A DNA stretch of 64,000 nt from Conchocele bisecta. Lineage: Eukaryota; Mollusca; Bivalvia; Lucinida; Thyasiridae. The stretch is from contig CM055278.1 of NCBI GenBank assembly GCA_029237695.1, positions 71,353,188-71,417,187 of the forward strand, read 5' to 3'. Position 1 is the stretch's first letter. Each line of letters opens with the position of its first letter. The notes below the pieces were generated by a model. That model was not told the DNA's origin. It did not search any database and worked only from the letters and a program-made list of their open reading frames with translations. The position numbers and the translations under genes were made by a program. Below, piece by piece: positions 50,115-59,874 of the stretch.

Positions 50115-50330
50115 TACGATTAAGCCGGGCACAAATTTTCAAGATAATTTCTTGAATTTTCGAGATCTTTTCTTGAATGTTCAAGATGTTTTCTTGAATT
50201 TTCAAGTTCTTTTCTTGAATTTTCAAGTTCGTTTCTTGGAAATTCAAGAAAAGAACTTGAAAATTCAAGAAAACATCTTGAATAAATGGAAATTAAACAA
50301 AAAGTGAAGTGGCCCTGATGGGCTTCCGTA
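50115..50330. mobile_element. TACGG-type fold-back array, third interior
   Basis: Units TTTCTTGAATTTTCAAG and variants run about five times, then invert (AATTCAAGAAAAGAACTTGA). The right end GGCCCTGATGGGCTTCCGTA read inverted is TACGGAAGCCCATCAGGGCC, matching the TACGG end at 2018. The presumed left end (TACGATTAAGCCGGGCACA) is only partly similar, and no duplication was found. Confidence 0.6.
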
Positions 50331-50660
50331 CTCTCGGCATATGTTTTCAACGATGTATATTAAGTTTCCGCCTGTTTTATTGCAGCACCTGCGTTTTGCC
50401 TGTGTATACATAGATATATTCCTGGCTGGTGGGAGGGTATATAATAATAGTGTAAGATGAACACATATGGTGTATGCTTGTTACAACCAGCGGTGTACAG
50501 TACAGATAATAACGTGCCTGTCGAAAACTACCAATCGTATGTATATATGTACCACTACTGTAGTCTATACCGCATGCACGTTGACATGTCTCAACCCTTA
50601 GACCGCTACTCACAACAGTTGTCGTCTGCTGCTGCTTTTATATATTGCCTTATTTCTCAA
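50331..50660. other. No gene or repeat recognised
   Basis: About 330 bp; overlapping frames on both strands at 50377-50663 are without motif. Confidence 0.45.
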
Positions 50661-50773
50661 TAAAAACATGGTTTGACAGCACTTCAGAATCATTTCCAAT
50701 GATGGAAATGATTCTGAAGTGCTGTCAAAGCATGTTGTAAATTATTCTAAAGTGCTGTCAAAGCATGTTTTGA
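50661..50773. repeat. Hairpin with one arm duplicated
   Basis: ACATGGTTTGACAGCACTTC is the inverted arm; GAAGTGCTGTCAAAGCATGT follows, then a second, slightly changed direct copy (AAAGTGCTGTCAAAGCATGT). The order is inverted arm, arm, arm. Confidence 0.8.
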
Positions 50774-51031
50774 TGATAAAAATGGAAACTAGAAAATAAA
50801 CAGCAGACAACAAACAAATTAAGATCGCGGTCTAAAGGTTAATAATGTACTTGTACACGGCGGGTATAGTACGTCACGGATGGTATGCACTGAATCAGGT
50901 AACAATATCCTCCATTTCAGGAAATAATTTAATATCTCAGCAAATAAAAAGACAAACGAACACTCACGTAACCTGATAGAGTTGCGTTGATATGCAGACC
51001 TGATAGAGTTGCGTTGATATGCAATAATACT

Positions 51032-51470
51032 CAAGGTGCATGATCACGTGGTTATAACAACAACAACAGTGGCTGAAAGTGTTGAAAGCTCGCCCACTCC
51101 AAAGAAAGTATTATTTGATATTTTCCTTAATATGAAACGGATTTTGATGAAATATAGCGCAGCAAACGCGTCTTCATGAACTGCATTTGGTCGTCCAGGG
51201 AGTTCGGCACAGACTTATGTCGGTTTTGCGAAGAATCGATTTCCGTGTCGGTTGACACGGAAATCGAGTCTTCGCAAAAACGATATAAGTTTGGACCAAA
51301 GTGCAGAGACCACCCAATACAGCTTAACAAGGCGCGTTTGATGCGCCTTATTTCATCAAAATCCGTTATGTAATAAGGACAATACCAAAGAATACGTACT
51401 TTGAATCGGATGGATTCTGGAAGTTTCATTACTTGTTGTTGTTGTTAGTACCACGTGATCATACACCTTG
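51032..51470. mobile_element. CAAGG fold-back element 4
   Basis: CAAGGTGCATGATCACGTGG to the inverse CACGTGATCATACACCTTG, 439 bp. ATACT precedes (51027-51031) and follows (51471-51475), a perfect 5-bp duplication. Central TCGATTTCCGTGTCGGTTGA palindrome. The left arm carries a 22-bp extra piece (GTGGCTGAAAGTGTTGAAAG). Confidence 0.85.
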
Positions 51471-51478
51471 ATACTGTA

Positions 51479-51690
51479 GGATGTTCATTACACACACATT
51501 GTTCATTCGAAGCTGAACTTCAATAGTTTGCGTAGATCATGTACATACATCACCGATTATCAGTGGGTTGGACTTTTCAGGATATATCCTGAAATCAGGA
51601 TTTGAGGTTTCTGATACTTGCAGAAAATATATTATACTAAAGTTTCAACATGGGAAGCACACTTTTACGCATTTGTGGGTGCGGAAATGT
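51479..51690 (+). repeat. Dispersed repeat, copy 1 of 2
   Basis: GATGTTCATTACACACACAT, CACCGATTATCAGTGGGTTG, CAGGATATATCCTGAAATCA and GGGAAGCACACTTTTACGCA are shared in order with 54430-54665. It contains the palindrome TTCAGGATATATCCTGAA. Follows a CAAGG element at once. Family unknown. Confidence 0.75.
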
Positions 51691-52098
51691 GTTTGTTTAA
51701 CCCATTTGAATGAGTTGGCATTTTGAACTGTACATACAATAATACATTCGCCTTCTTGTTGATGGGCTGTGGGTTTTTTCTGGGTTTTTCTTTGGATGGG
51801 GTGTTGTAGCTGGGTTGTTGTTGGTTTTTGTTGTTGTTTTCTTTCCCTTAACATTTTGTTTTATTTTTTAGCGATTAAGATGAATCTTCACTTATAATTC
51901 TACAAAGTAGCGCGAACATGTGAGTACTTAATACTTAATATTTACAATGACGAAAATATCGGGTCATCAGGTCATTTCATCTGACCCCCGTGTCTTACTT
52001 ATTCCCAGCAGAAATTCAATATTTGATCACTCAAAGTGTGTCAATACAGGGTCATTTTCAAATGCCTCAGAACAAGAACGACAACGCATACGTACAAT
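51691..52098. other. No gene or repeat recognised
   Basis: About 400 bp with a G/T-rich block (GGGTTTTTTCTGGGTTTTTC to TTGTTGTTTTC, 51771-51841). No coding feature. Confidence 0.5.
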
Positions 52099-52448
52099 CA
52101 GCGCTCCAGATAATGTGCGTATTGGCGTATTTTACGCAATTAATTTAGCTGAATACGCATTGATTATAAAAAGTGGGAGTACACAATACGCACAGCAATG
52201 TGAAAATACGCATTGCTTTTCAAATTCAGTAGTGAACATACTGTCATAAAGTTGAAAATTCACTTAGTTAAGCTACAAAAAGCAACTCAAATAAGTGAAT
52301 GTTTAAAGTTGTTATATTTTGTTATCATTTGTTCCCTATTTAGTAATGAAGAAAATCAATAATCCATTTGTAAAAGTAAAATACGCAATGATTTTGAAAT
52401 CAGGAGGTGTATTACGCTTTAGACACAAAGCTTATCTGGAGCTCTGTG
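52099..52448 (+). mobile_element. CTCCAG (hAT-like) element with exact 8-bp duplication
   Basis: CAGCGCTCCAGATAATGTGC to GCTTATCTGGAGCTCTGTG. CGTACAAT occurs at 52091-52098 and 52449-52456. Interior subfamily differs from 5064: AATACGCATTGATTATAAAA and GTGGGAGTACACAATACG. An 8-bp duplication with CAG ends supports hAT assignment. Confidence 0.82.
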
Positions 52449-52639
52449 CGTACAATTGTAGAGCTGAGAAACTGTCATTGTAGCACGTGCGTCTGTATAT
52501 GACCTTGCCATTGACATACTCACAGATGGCAAAAGAGACACAAATATACACGTTTGACAAAACAAGTGGGACATGTATACGACATTGCCATTGAACGGAC
52601 GTAAAACCACAGTCGATCAATCAATCTATTTCACCATGT

Positions 52640-52715
52640 GTTGTCTTATATTTAAGGGCAGGAATTGGCTCGCAGACCTTCTAAATCCGGGGATATGAAC
52701 CCAGAAAATGTGTCA
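52640..52715 (+). repeat. Dispersed fragment shared with 14995-15085
   Basis: CTTATATTTAAGGGCAGGAA, TTGGCTCGCAGACCTTC and the ATATGAACCCA segment match in order. Confidence 0.55.
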
Positions 52716-52855
52716 AGCCAATGGCCGTTGGCTCGTTTTTCTTTCCGAATATAGTTGCAATGCAGTTGAAATGTGTGCTTTATATTATGTTAATTTAACA
52801 TAGCTAGTTCATTCTCCTACCGTACATCGATTTCACTAAGACTAGATATATATAT

Positions 52856-53165
52856 CAGAGCTCCAGATAAGGTGCGTACTGACGTATTTTACGCACTTAT
52901 TTTAGAAGAATACGCATTGATTATCAAAAGTGGGAGTACAAAATACTCACAGCAATGTGAAAATACGCATTGATTTTCAAATTGAGTAGTCAAAATACTG
53001 TAATAAAGTTGAAAACTTACTTAGTTGAGCTGCAAAAACAAATTTGTTCCGCCGGTATTTAATAAGGAAGAAAATCAATAATACATTTGTAAAAGTAAAA
53101 TACGCATTGAATTTGAAATCTGGGCAGATAATACTCTTTAGATACAACACTTATCTGGAGCGCTG
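52856..53165 (+). mobile_element. CTCCAG (hAT-like) element
   Basis: CAGAGCTCCAGATAAGGTGC to ACACTTATCTGGAGCGCTG. Same inner subfamily as 52099 (GAATACGCATTGATTATCAA, AAAGTGGGAGTACAAAATAC). Flanks ATATATAT and ATACACAT agree at six of eight positions. Confidence 0.78.
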
Positions 53166-53247
53166 ATACACATGTATGCTTTATAACATGTACACTGTTA
53201 TATGCGCTATATGTTGGCAGAAAACAGCATGGGGTACTAGTTAATGT

Positions 53248-53305
53248 GTCAGTATAATAAAGGGGCTAACTCCCTGAGGGAGTTAGCCCCCTTATTCCAC
53301 TGACC
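53248..53305. repeat. Near-perfect 58-bp hairpin
   Basis: GTCAGTATAATAAAGGGGCT and AACTCCCTGAGGGAGTT, then the inverse. One arm also occurs alone at 31610-31631. Confidence 0.75.
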
Positions 53306-53589
53306 CATTCATTCAAGTGTATGTTTGTGTATACGTCGGTTCGTTTGCTTTGGCGACAAAACTAACGACTTCCGTAGATAAAGTGTCCATGGTCCATGAG
53401 CGAGTCAACAGGTACATAAAGCCTATAAGATTGTAGGTAAACATTTGTTTTCTCTTGAGGGCGTGATTAATGGAGTGCATTTGAAAACGTTGATGATACG
53501 TGGGTGGGTTTGCAAAATGGAAAATTACTCAATCCTGGGACCCAATATACCATCTGTGTACGTATGGGCTGGTGGTTGACAAAATGGAA

Positions 53590-53690
53590 CACATTGCGCT
53601 TGCGACCTAGCCCTAGATCAGCCTGCGATACGCACGTTTCGCTAAACTTCGTATTACTAATAAGTTCGTAAGTACAGAACTAAAATATAC
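53590..53690 (+). mobile_element. Joined GGCTG and GGGCCC fragments
   Basis: GCGCTTGCGACCTAGCCCTA then ATCAGCCTGCG (GGCTG middle) runs directly into CGTTTCGCTAAACTTCGTAT (GGGCCC left arm). Both are fragments; this looks like the eroded remains of another nested insertion. A CCACC scrap (CAAGCAGCTTGATTGGCTCA) follows at 53743-53783. Confidence 0.5.
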
Positions 53691-53810
53691 AACAAAGTTC
53701 CCAATACCCCATCCGATATTTTGGAAATCTTTTGTGCCTGAAATTCAAGCAGCTTGATTGGCTCAGCCTGAGCTGTGCAACAAGAAAATATGACCTATCG
53801 GTACACAAAT

Positions 53811-53960
53811 GCCCCCCCCCCCCCCCCCCCAAACCCGGTGGAAGATTGCAGAAACTCCGGCAAACGTCTTAGCCTGGCCCACGAACGGACGGACGGACAT
53901 ACGGACACAACGTTCAAACACGATATGCCTCCAGGCTCTCCCGAGACCGGGGCATAAAAA
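53811..53960 (+). repeat. C run and ACGG tail remnant
   Basis: About 19 C, then AACGGACGGACGGACATACG at about 53882 and ATGCCTCCAGG/GACCGGGGCATAA. This is the tail signature of the pearl-like elements, with an additional C run in front. Confidence 0.6.
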
Positions 53961-54114
53961 ACGTACCTCAGATCCACAGGAAGCCGAATCCTTGGAGCCA
54001 TACAACTGACCGATTCGGATTGCTTTGGATTTTTTCGGTTCAGGTATTCGGATTGCTTCGGCTTTCTTTGCGGAGAAAACCGAAGTAAACCGAAACCGTG
54101 TGCTCAGAACATGT

Positions 54115-54333
54115 TACACCACCGCCTACGTTAATTTTACCAAGATGTCAACGTACCTGGACATCTATTTGAAATATCAACTAGCATTCAAGCAGTTTAA
54201 TTGGCTGTGCCTGGGCTGTAGAACAGGTCAGGATCAGCCAATTAAGCTGCTTGTTTCCAAGTATTATATACAAGTATTTCTGGAATAGATACATGACGAA
54301 CATTGGTAAGATTAACGCAGACGGTGGTGTACC
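54115..54333 (+). mobile_element. CCACC MITE
   Basis: TACACCACCGCCTACGTTAA to AACGCAGACGGTGGTGTA, full length; centre GCCTGGGCTGTAGAACAGGT is mutated. Confidence 0.8.
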
Positions 54334-54429
54334 AATCCTGGGACCATAGAACGCCGTGGAAATGTACAAGTATTGTGTCAATTACGGCGCGCTGTGTCAA
54401 TTATTTAATTGACAGATTGACAGCGCGCC

Positions 54430-54665
54430 AGATGTTCATTACAAACACGTTGTTCATATCGAGTTACTCACATAAAGTGAAGCTGAACGTCAATATTATG
54501 CGTGCATTATGTACATCACCGATTATCTGTGGATTGGACTTTTCAGGATATATCCTGAAATCAGGATTTGAGGTTTCTGATACTTGCATAAAAGATATTA
54601 TACTCAAGTTTCAACATGGGAAGCACACTTTTCCGCATTTGTGGGTGCGGAAATGTGTTTTGGAC
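54430..54665 (+). repeat. Dispersed repeat, copy 2 of 2
   Basis: Longer than copy 1 at 51479, with an extra ATCGAGTTACTCACATAAAG. The TCAGGATATATCCTGAAATC and CAACATGGGAAGCACACTTT blocks are nearly identical. A short GGCGCGCTGTGTCAATTA hairpin sits just upstream (54382-54428). Confidence 0.75.
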
Positions 54666-54697
54666 TGTTCCCACCCTTGGATCTTTATGTACAATAT

Positions 54698-55055
54698 ATA
54701 GAACCTTTCTAAACCGGACACACAAAGATACAGTGCAACCAGTCTACAACAGACATCCATGGGAAGACACAAAACTGGCTGTTGTATAGAGTTGGCTGTT
54801 GTAAGGAAGCTAATTATAGTCAATTGTCCAGTTGGGATATAAAATAGTGGATGTTTAAAATACAGGGATGGGGTTATTCTAGAGAGGTGGCCGTTCGAGG
54901 AGATTCGACCAGTGTTGTCGAATTCACCGTAATTGGTGGTTCCTGATTGTAAAGCACACATGTATAATTTTGGAGTGCTCATATGTAATAATTTCAGAGA
55001 AACCTCTTTACACTGGGGACCTTCCAGGGTGCCCCGTTAAAAGATGATCCACTGT
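54698..55055. mobile_element. CAGTG pogo-like element, larger and diverged
   Basis: A half hairpin (AGAACCTTTCTAAACCGGAC) leads to TACAGTGCAACCAGTCTACA at 54731; the right end is GATGATCCACTGTA at about 55055. CATGGGAAGACACAAAACTG and GGCTGTTGTATAGAGTTGGC mirror the layout of the CAGTC MITEs. Non-coding. Confidence 0.6.
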
Positions 55056-55504
55056 ATATACATCGATACATTCTCCACGGAAGATTTATTAATTATAATA
55101 CACACTAATGGTACATAATAACTCATTTGGAACTAGATGAGGAATAGTTCCGAGTACATAACTCTAACTACATTTCATTACACGGCATTACATAAGCGTT
55201 ATGACGTTTTGTTCTATATTTTAGTGCGCGAAATTGTTACCGTTGAACGAGGTGTAGCGATATAGTGCAACCTGTTGCCTATAACGCGGAACACGTGCAG
55301 CTATATGAGGAATGGAGAATGCAAGCGGACCAGAAAAATGACCATAAACAAATCAATTTGGTTACTCCGACAAATGGCCGCCATTAGATTACATGTAGTA
55401 TAAGAGTATTTACATGTACAACCACCAACGCACTTTGGTTTGCAAACATACTCCGGGCAATCGGCAGCTAATCCAGTTAATTATTGGTCATTTCTGAGTT
55501 TCAC
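55056..55504. other. No gene or repeat recognised
   Basis: About 450 bp, no frame over 50 codons of interest and no known repeat. Confidence 0.5.
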
Positions 55505-55582
55505 CGAGATATGGGGCTTGTGACCTGTATGACCAGTGTAGACCTGATTCCGCCTATGATCAGGGTCTACACTTGCCGCCGT
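55505..55582 (+). mobile_element. GGCTG repeat, fragment
   Basis: GAGATATGGGGCTTGTGACC then ATGACCAGTGTAGACCTGAT and its short inverse TCAGGGTCTACACTTG. Confidence 0.5.
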
Positions 55583-55655
55583 TTAGCTAACGCGTGTGTC
55601 CATGCAAATCGCCCGGAGTGACAGCTAGAAATTCGCGTTGACATTCAAACAGTAA

Positions 55656-56176
55656 TACACTAACGCCTGCGCTAATCTTGCCAATATTTTGAACTGTCCC
55701 TTTATTTCACAATACATGAATATTGTGTTTGAAATAAAGAAACTTGATTGGCTGAGCCTAGGCTGTGCCACAGCTCCGGCTCAGACATTCATATTGCGTG
55801 ATTGTGAGTGGACATTATCAATAGATGTTCAGAAACGTTGATTTATCCCGTCAACACAGTGCGTATGTGCCGTGAAACACGGTGCCGTGAAACATTTGTG
55901 ATATCCTGTCAATACGACCTAATCACTGCGTATGAATATGTGCGGTGGCTGGGGTTATCTTTTTGCGTTTTAAAGCCATTTGTAGGTGTTGACAGGATAA
56001 ATAGAATAGTAGGTTAGTGCCGTGAATGGGGAACATATCTGGCGCGGCACGGAAACTGGATGTGCTCGGCAGAGCCTCGCCCATCCCGTTTCCTAATCCT
56101 TGCCAGATATTTTCCCATTCACGGCACTTACCTACTATTCTCTGTAATCTGGGCAAGATTAACGCAGGCGGTTGTG
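55656..56176 (+). mobile_element. CCACC MITE split by a TTATCCC element
   Basis: TACACTAACGCCTGCGCTAA to GTTCAGAAACGTTGA (55841), and then AATCTGGGCAAGATTAACGC to GGCGGTTGTGT after 56145. Together they make a normal copy. Confidence 0.8.
55842..56143 (+). mobile_element. TTATCCC two-hairpin element nested in CCACC
   Basis: The longest forward copy: TTATCCCGTCAACACAGTGC to GTGTTGACAGGATAA, then AGTAGGTTAGTGCCGTGAAT to CACGGCACTTACCTACT. Because the host copy is interpretable on both sides, this locus defines the ends: TTTATCCC at the left and CTACTATTCTCT at the right. Confidence 0.82.
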
Positions 56177-56246
56177 TCCATCCATAATGTAATGAGCCTC
56201 ACAATATACGTACACATAGTTTCCAGGTTGTATGTAAAACATAGTT

Positions 56247-56433
56247 ACACAAACACCTGCGTTAATCTTACCCAGATTTTAACGTTTCTGAACATCTATT
56301 GACAATCTCAACTCACAACCAAGCACAGCTCAGGCTCAGCCAATCAAGCTGTTTGATTCCAAACACAATATTCGTGTATTTTGAAATAAAATAAAACAAA
56401 ATATTGGCATGATTAACGCAGGTGGCGGTGTAG
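56247..56433 (+). mobile_element. CCACC MITE
   Basis: TACACAAACACCTGCGTTAA to TTAACGCAGGTGGCGGTGTA; the left half of the central palindrome is deleted (CACAACCAAGCACAGCTCAG). Confidence 0.75.
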
Positions 56434-56579
56434 CGTCATTTTCTCATTCACATGGGTAAGCTGGTAACTGAAAACACCATAAGCCCCTTGTCAGTCACAG
56501 ATCAGGAGCTAAGCTTGCGAATAAAAATGTGTTTTAAAGCTCCATTTTGCCAGTCACACAGTATTTGGTCAAAGTAATT

Positions 56580-56928
56580 TGAGACAAGTCACAGTATTTA
56601 CCGCAGTTAGAACACGGTTCGTCCACGTGTACGACGAGATAATCCGCGAGCTTTATCGATCGTGCATGCGGACGAACGTGATCTAACAGAAACAAAACTC
56701 GATCAAATGTATCAAAGATGTGCTAATGTACCTGTATCATGACAATTATTTACAGAAACTACGATATTTTCTGTAAATGACGTCGAAAGTTGTCATACTC
56801 TATTCTGTATTTGCTCTGCACAGTCCGTCAACTTTCGACGTGATTTACGGACAATAATGTACAATTTGTAAACATTGTTCATGCGATGTCGCACTTCTTC
56901 GTGGGTACTAAATCAGATGGCTTGTCAC
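56580..56928. mobile_element. GAGACA MITE split by an ATCACGG repeat
   Basis: GAGACAAGTCACAGTATTTA is the left end (56580-56600). The body resumes at about 56737 (ATTATTTACAGAAACTACGA) and ends TAAATCAGATGGCTTGTC. A GTTGTCATACTC/GTCCGTCAACTTTCGACG part marks the arms. Confidence 0.7.
56604..56724 (+). mobile_element. ATCACGG repeat, internally deleted, nested
   Basis: CAGTTAGAACACGGTTCGTC to GGACGAACGTGATCTAAC, then the tail lacking its first 45 bp (AACAAAACTCGATCAAATG). Confidence 0.7.
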
Positions 56929-57082
56929 ATTTTGTTATCGTTCGACAATTGCTTTGTTTAATGCCAGCGCACGTACGCTCGCCTGACGGACGTAGGTCTT
57001 GCGTGATTGGAATTGCAATGTCTTCGTGCAAAAATGAACGTTGTATCACTTCATAACGCAGCATAGGCTTGATCAAATCAAT

Positions 57083-57260
57083 ACAAGTTCACGGCCGTAG
57101 ACAGCACCACGGACTGCGGATCGGGAAACACAGGGTTCGATCCCCACCTCTGTCACTGAGAATGGTCGATTCGGCGTATCCTTGGGCAAGACAACTTCAT
57201 GCTAGCCTAGTCCTATCCGTGCTGTCGTCGTGGCATTATTGTATTCACTGCTACGGGCCT
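57083..57260 (+). mobile_element. tRNA-derived SINE
   Basis: CACAGGGTTCGATCCCCACC (57130-57149) is a strong pol III B-box. Downstream, CCTTGGGCAAGACAACTTCA resembles the conserved central domain of V-type SINEs found across animals. An A-box-like segment upstream is unclear. No tail or target duplication was found; a GGGCCC MITE begins right after. Confidence 0.6.
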
Positions 57261-57507
57261 GGGGGCCGTTTCACTAAACTTCGTACGACTAAAATGTTCG
57301 TAAGTGCAAAATTATGATAGTCTGTAAATGTTACATTAACAACGTTTTCTTGTAAACAATTAATGGATTTACATACATTTATTGATCATAGGCTGCATAT
57401 GCAGCCTATGCTCAATAAATGTAAATCCATCAATTGAAATTTCCAGACGATTCTAAATTTGCACTTACGAACATTTTAGTCGTACGAAGTTTAGTGAAAC
57501 GGGCCCC
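57261..57507. mobile_element. GGGCCC palindromic MITE
   Basis: GGGGGCCGTTTCACTAAACT to TAGTGAAACGGGCCCCA, 247 bp. The core is perfect except for ATTGATCATAGG and a 4-bp ACAT repeat in one arm. Confidence 0.85.
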
Positions 57508-57553
57508 AGATTAGTTGACACTGATTCTAGAATACATAGGTTTTGATGTAATA

Positions 57554-57734
57554 TTACACATCTTTGATGCATTTATTTGTTTAGTTTTGTTTCTGCATTT
57601 ACACAGCACATGCGCGATGTATGGACATGAGGATGTGATAACACAGTTAGATCACGTTCGTCCGCATGCACGATCGATAATCCACTCGCTAAAGCTCGCG
57701 GATTTATCTCCTCATACATGCGGACGAAATCTAA
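57554..57734 (-). mobile_element. ATCACGG repeat (reverse)
   Basis: Tail first (CACATCTTTGATGCATTTAT, GTTTCTGCATTTACACAGC), then hairpin (TTAGATCACGTTCGTCCGCA to ATGCGGACGAAATCTAA). Confidence 0.75.
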
Positions 57735-57846
57735 ATGTGGCTTAAAACATACATGTAATCAGTAAACGCGTTAAATACATATCATATTAAATCATCACTA
57801 ATGCAACATTCCCTGTGTATTTCATTTCCGAATAGGGTTGAACCTT

Positions 57847-58079
57847 GGGCCCGTTTCACTAAACTTCGTACGAATAAAATGATCGTAAGTGCAAATTTAG
57901 AATCGTCTGGAAATTTCAATTGATGAATTTACATTTATTGAGCATAGGCTGCATAATCTCAATAAATGTAAATCCACTAATTGTTTACAAGAAAACAGTG
58001 TTAATGTGAAATTTACAGACTATCATAATTCTGCACTTACGAACCTTTTAGTCATACGAAGTTTAGTGAAACGGTCCCC
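57847..58079. mobile_element. GGGCCC palindromic MITE
   Basis: GGGCCCGTTTCACTAAACTT to AGTTTAGTGAAACGGTCCCC; the core is shortened (GAGCATAGGCTGCATAATCT). Confidence 0.85.
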
Positions 58080-58611
58080 TGATCACTGAATCCGGATATG
58101 GTATAACGATAAATCTAAACAATCAGCCAGAAATATTCTGATATCGAATCCGACTACATCACAAATTGGGCGAGTGGACGAGTGTTGGCTTACACCGATA
58201 GACGACGTACAAATTGCAAGCTCTCTTTTCACACATTGCGCGCACTAATGTGACATTACATACTTGTGTCAGTAACTTGCGTTGAGGCCAGCATAAATAA
58301 CATCACATTTGTTTGTTTGTAATTTCGACATTCTGACGTTTGCCAAACCAGTTGAAACCGTATTGACATGTCGTCTTTCACGAAATGAACAATGCGTTGT
58401 CTGGAAAAACGTCACATAGCGTTGTTTCATAAATGCATAACATCATATAGATTTGGTATTAGATCAGATTACTGACGAGTCTATAGGAAAACAATGCTCC
58501 CATACTTAGGAATTAGACACAGACTGGGTGCAGAGAGAAGGGAATTAGACGGTAGATTTTAGAAAGTGTAGACCATCCCCCTGTAGCAAGCGCGTAATCT
58601 ACCTTGTTCAT
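58080..58611. other. No gene or repeat recognised
   Basis: About 530 bp without known repeats. Minus-strand frame 58513-58755 lies half in the GGAATTCC repeat and lacks motifs. Confidence 0.45.
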
Positions 58612-58760
58612 TTCATGTATATAGAGAATACGAGAATAGTGTAGTGTCTCTTTTATATCGAGTTTATTAGGCAAGGCAAGGAAACATGTAGGAATTCCGA
58701 GGCGAGTCGTTTCCGAACAGAGCCTGATAAACGTGATATCAAAAGACATTAGCATGATAT
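58612..58760. repeat. GGAATTCC hairpin repeat
   Basis: TATAGAGAATACGAGAATAG, AGTTTATTAGGCAAGGCAAG, GTAGGAATTCCGAGGCGAGT, then GAGCCTGATAAACGTGATAT as the inverse arm. Confidence 0.65.
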
Positions 58761-59228
58761 TATAGTTATCAGGTAACGTGGTGCTAAGATGTGCACATGA
58801 ATAACAGTGTTATTATTGAGAGAAACGCATTTACGTTGCATACGGTGTCATTCGGTAACGTCACGTGACGTTGTTAAGCCAATGAAACTTCAGAATAAAG
58901 TAGTTGTCGAATACTGATTGACCGTGATAAATTCTAACTGCGTCAATGCCTGATAAAGCAGTGATCAATGTGTAGCTACATACCTGCTAAAATCGACGTT
59001 TTGCTGACCGAAAACGAACGCTGAACACCCTAATATTAGTCTACATTGATTGCAAAGGCGACAGGCCCGATTTTAAATCATTACTCATTCGCCAATGCCT
59101 GGTCGATGCCAGGAAATTCAAATGCAACCGTTTCATAACCAGCTAATAGTTGTTTGTTTAAAACCAGATGCCATAATATTATCATAACTAACCCGTAGCA
59201 CGCGCCAAGCACATTTTTTAAGCCATAG
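58761..59228. other. No gene or repeat recognised
   Basis: About 470 bp; GGTAACGTCACGTGACGTTG at 58854 is a short perfect palindrome on GTCACGTGAC. Nothing else was identified. Confidence 0.45.
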
Positions 59229-59562
59229 TTATTATATCACGGTTCGTAAGCATGTGCGGGGAGATAATCCACGTGCTTTAGCGAGTGTATTATCGATCGT
59301 GCATATAGACGAACGTCATATAACTGTATTTTATCACATCTCTGATACATTTTCGAGTTTTGTTTCGGCATTTACTCAGCACAGTGACAATGTATGGCCA
59401 TGAGAAATTGCAAACATAGTTAGATGGCGTTCGTCCGCATCAACGATAGATTATCTCCTCGTACATACGGACGAACGTGATATGTGTTAACTATATCCAC
59501 GTGTCCATACATCGCCAATGTGGTGTGTAAAACAGACATAAAACGTATCAAATATGTGATAA
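59229..59562. mobile_element. Two ATCACGG hairpins around an inverted tail
   Basis: A hairpin (ATATCACGGTTCGTAAGCAT to ATAGACGAACGTCATAT), a reversed tail (CATCTCTGATACATTTTCGA), a second hairpin (TTAGATGGCGTTCGTCCGCA to TACGGACGAACGTGATA) and a forward tail (ATCCACGTGTCCATACATC). This is either two copies fused tail-inward or the parent form of the family. Confidence 0.7.
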
Positions 59563-59869
59563 CATTTGATGGTCAAATAATGGATGAGTTTGACAAAGTT
59601 CATTACACGAAGTAATCAATTACTGACCCTGAAACGGACGCTCGCAGTATTTATTTGTGGTTTTATCAAAGGGGCGAAATATTAAATACTATTTTGAATA
59701 TGGATATGCTTTCTTGGCAGTTTTCTCTATGAAATAAAACGAATTTCGGAAGAATGAAACGGTCACAACTGATTCAAAATTATTTCGCTGACGTTTCATT
59801 ATTAGAACAAAACCATGCCATAGCATAGTTGCTCCTGTAGCATAACACGTTTCTACTGATAGATGAGCA
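59563..59869. other. No gene or repeat recognised
   Basis: About 305 bp, AT-rich, single-copy in this window. Confidence 0.5.
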
Positions 59870-59874
59870 TACGC

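Noticed and set aside
53763..54009. Overlapping frames with poly-glycine or poly-proline and a GTACGT donor-like site at about 53963
   Set aside because: They cross a 19-base C run and an ACGG tail, and no acceptable acceptor pairs with the donor.
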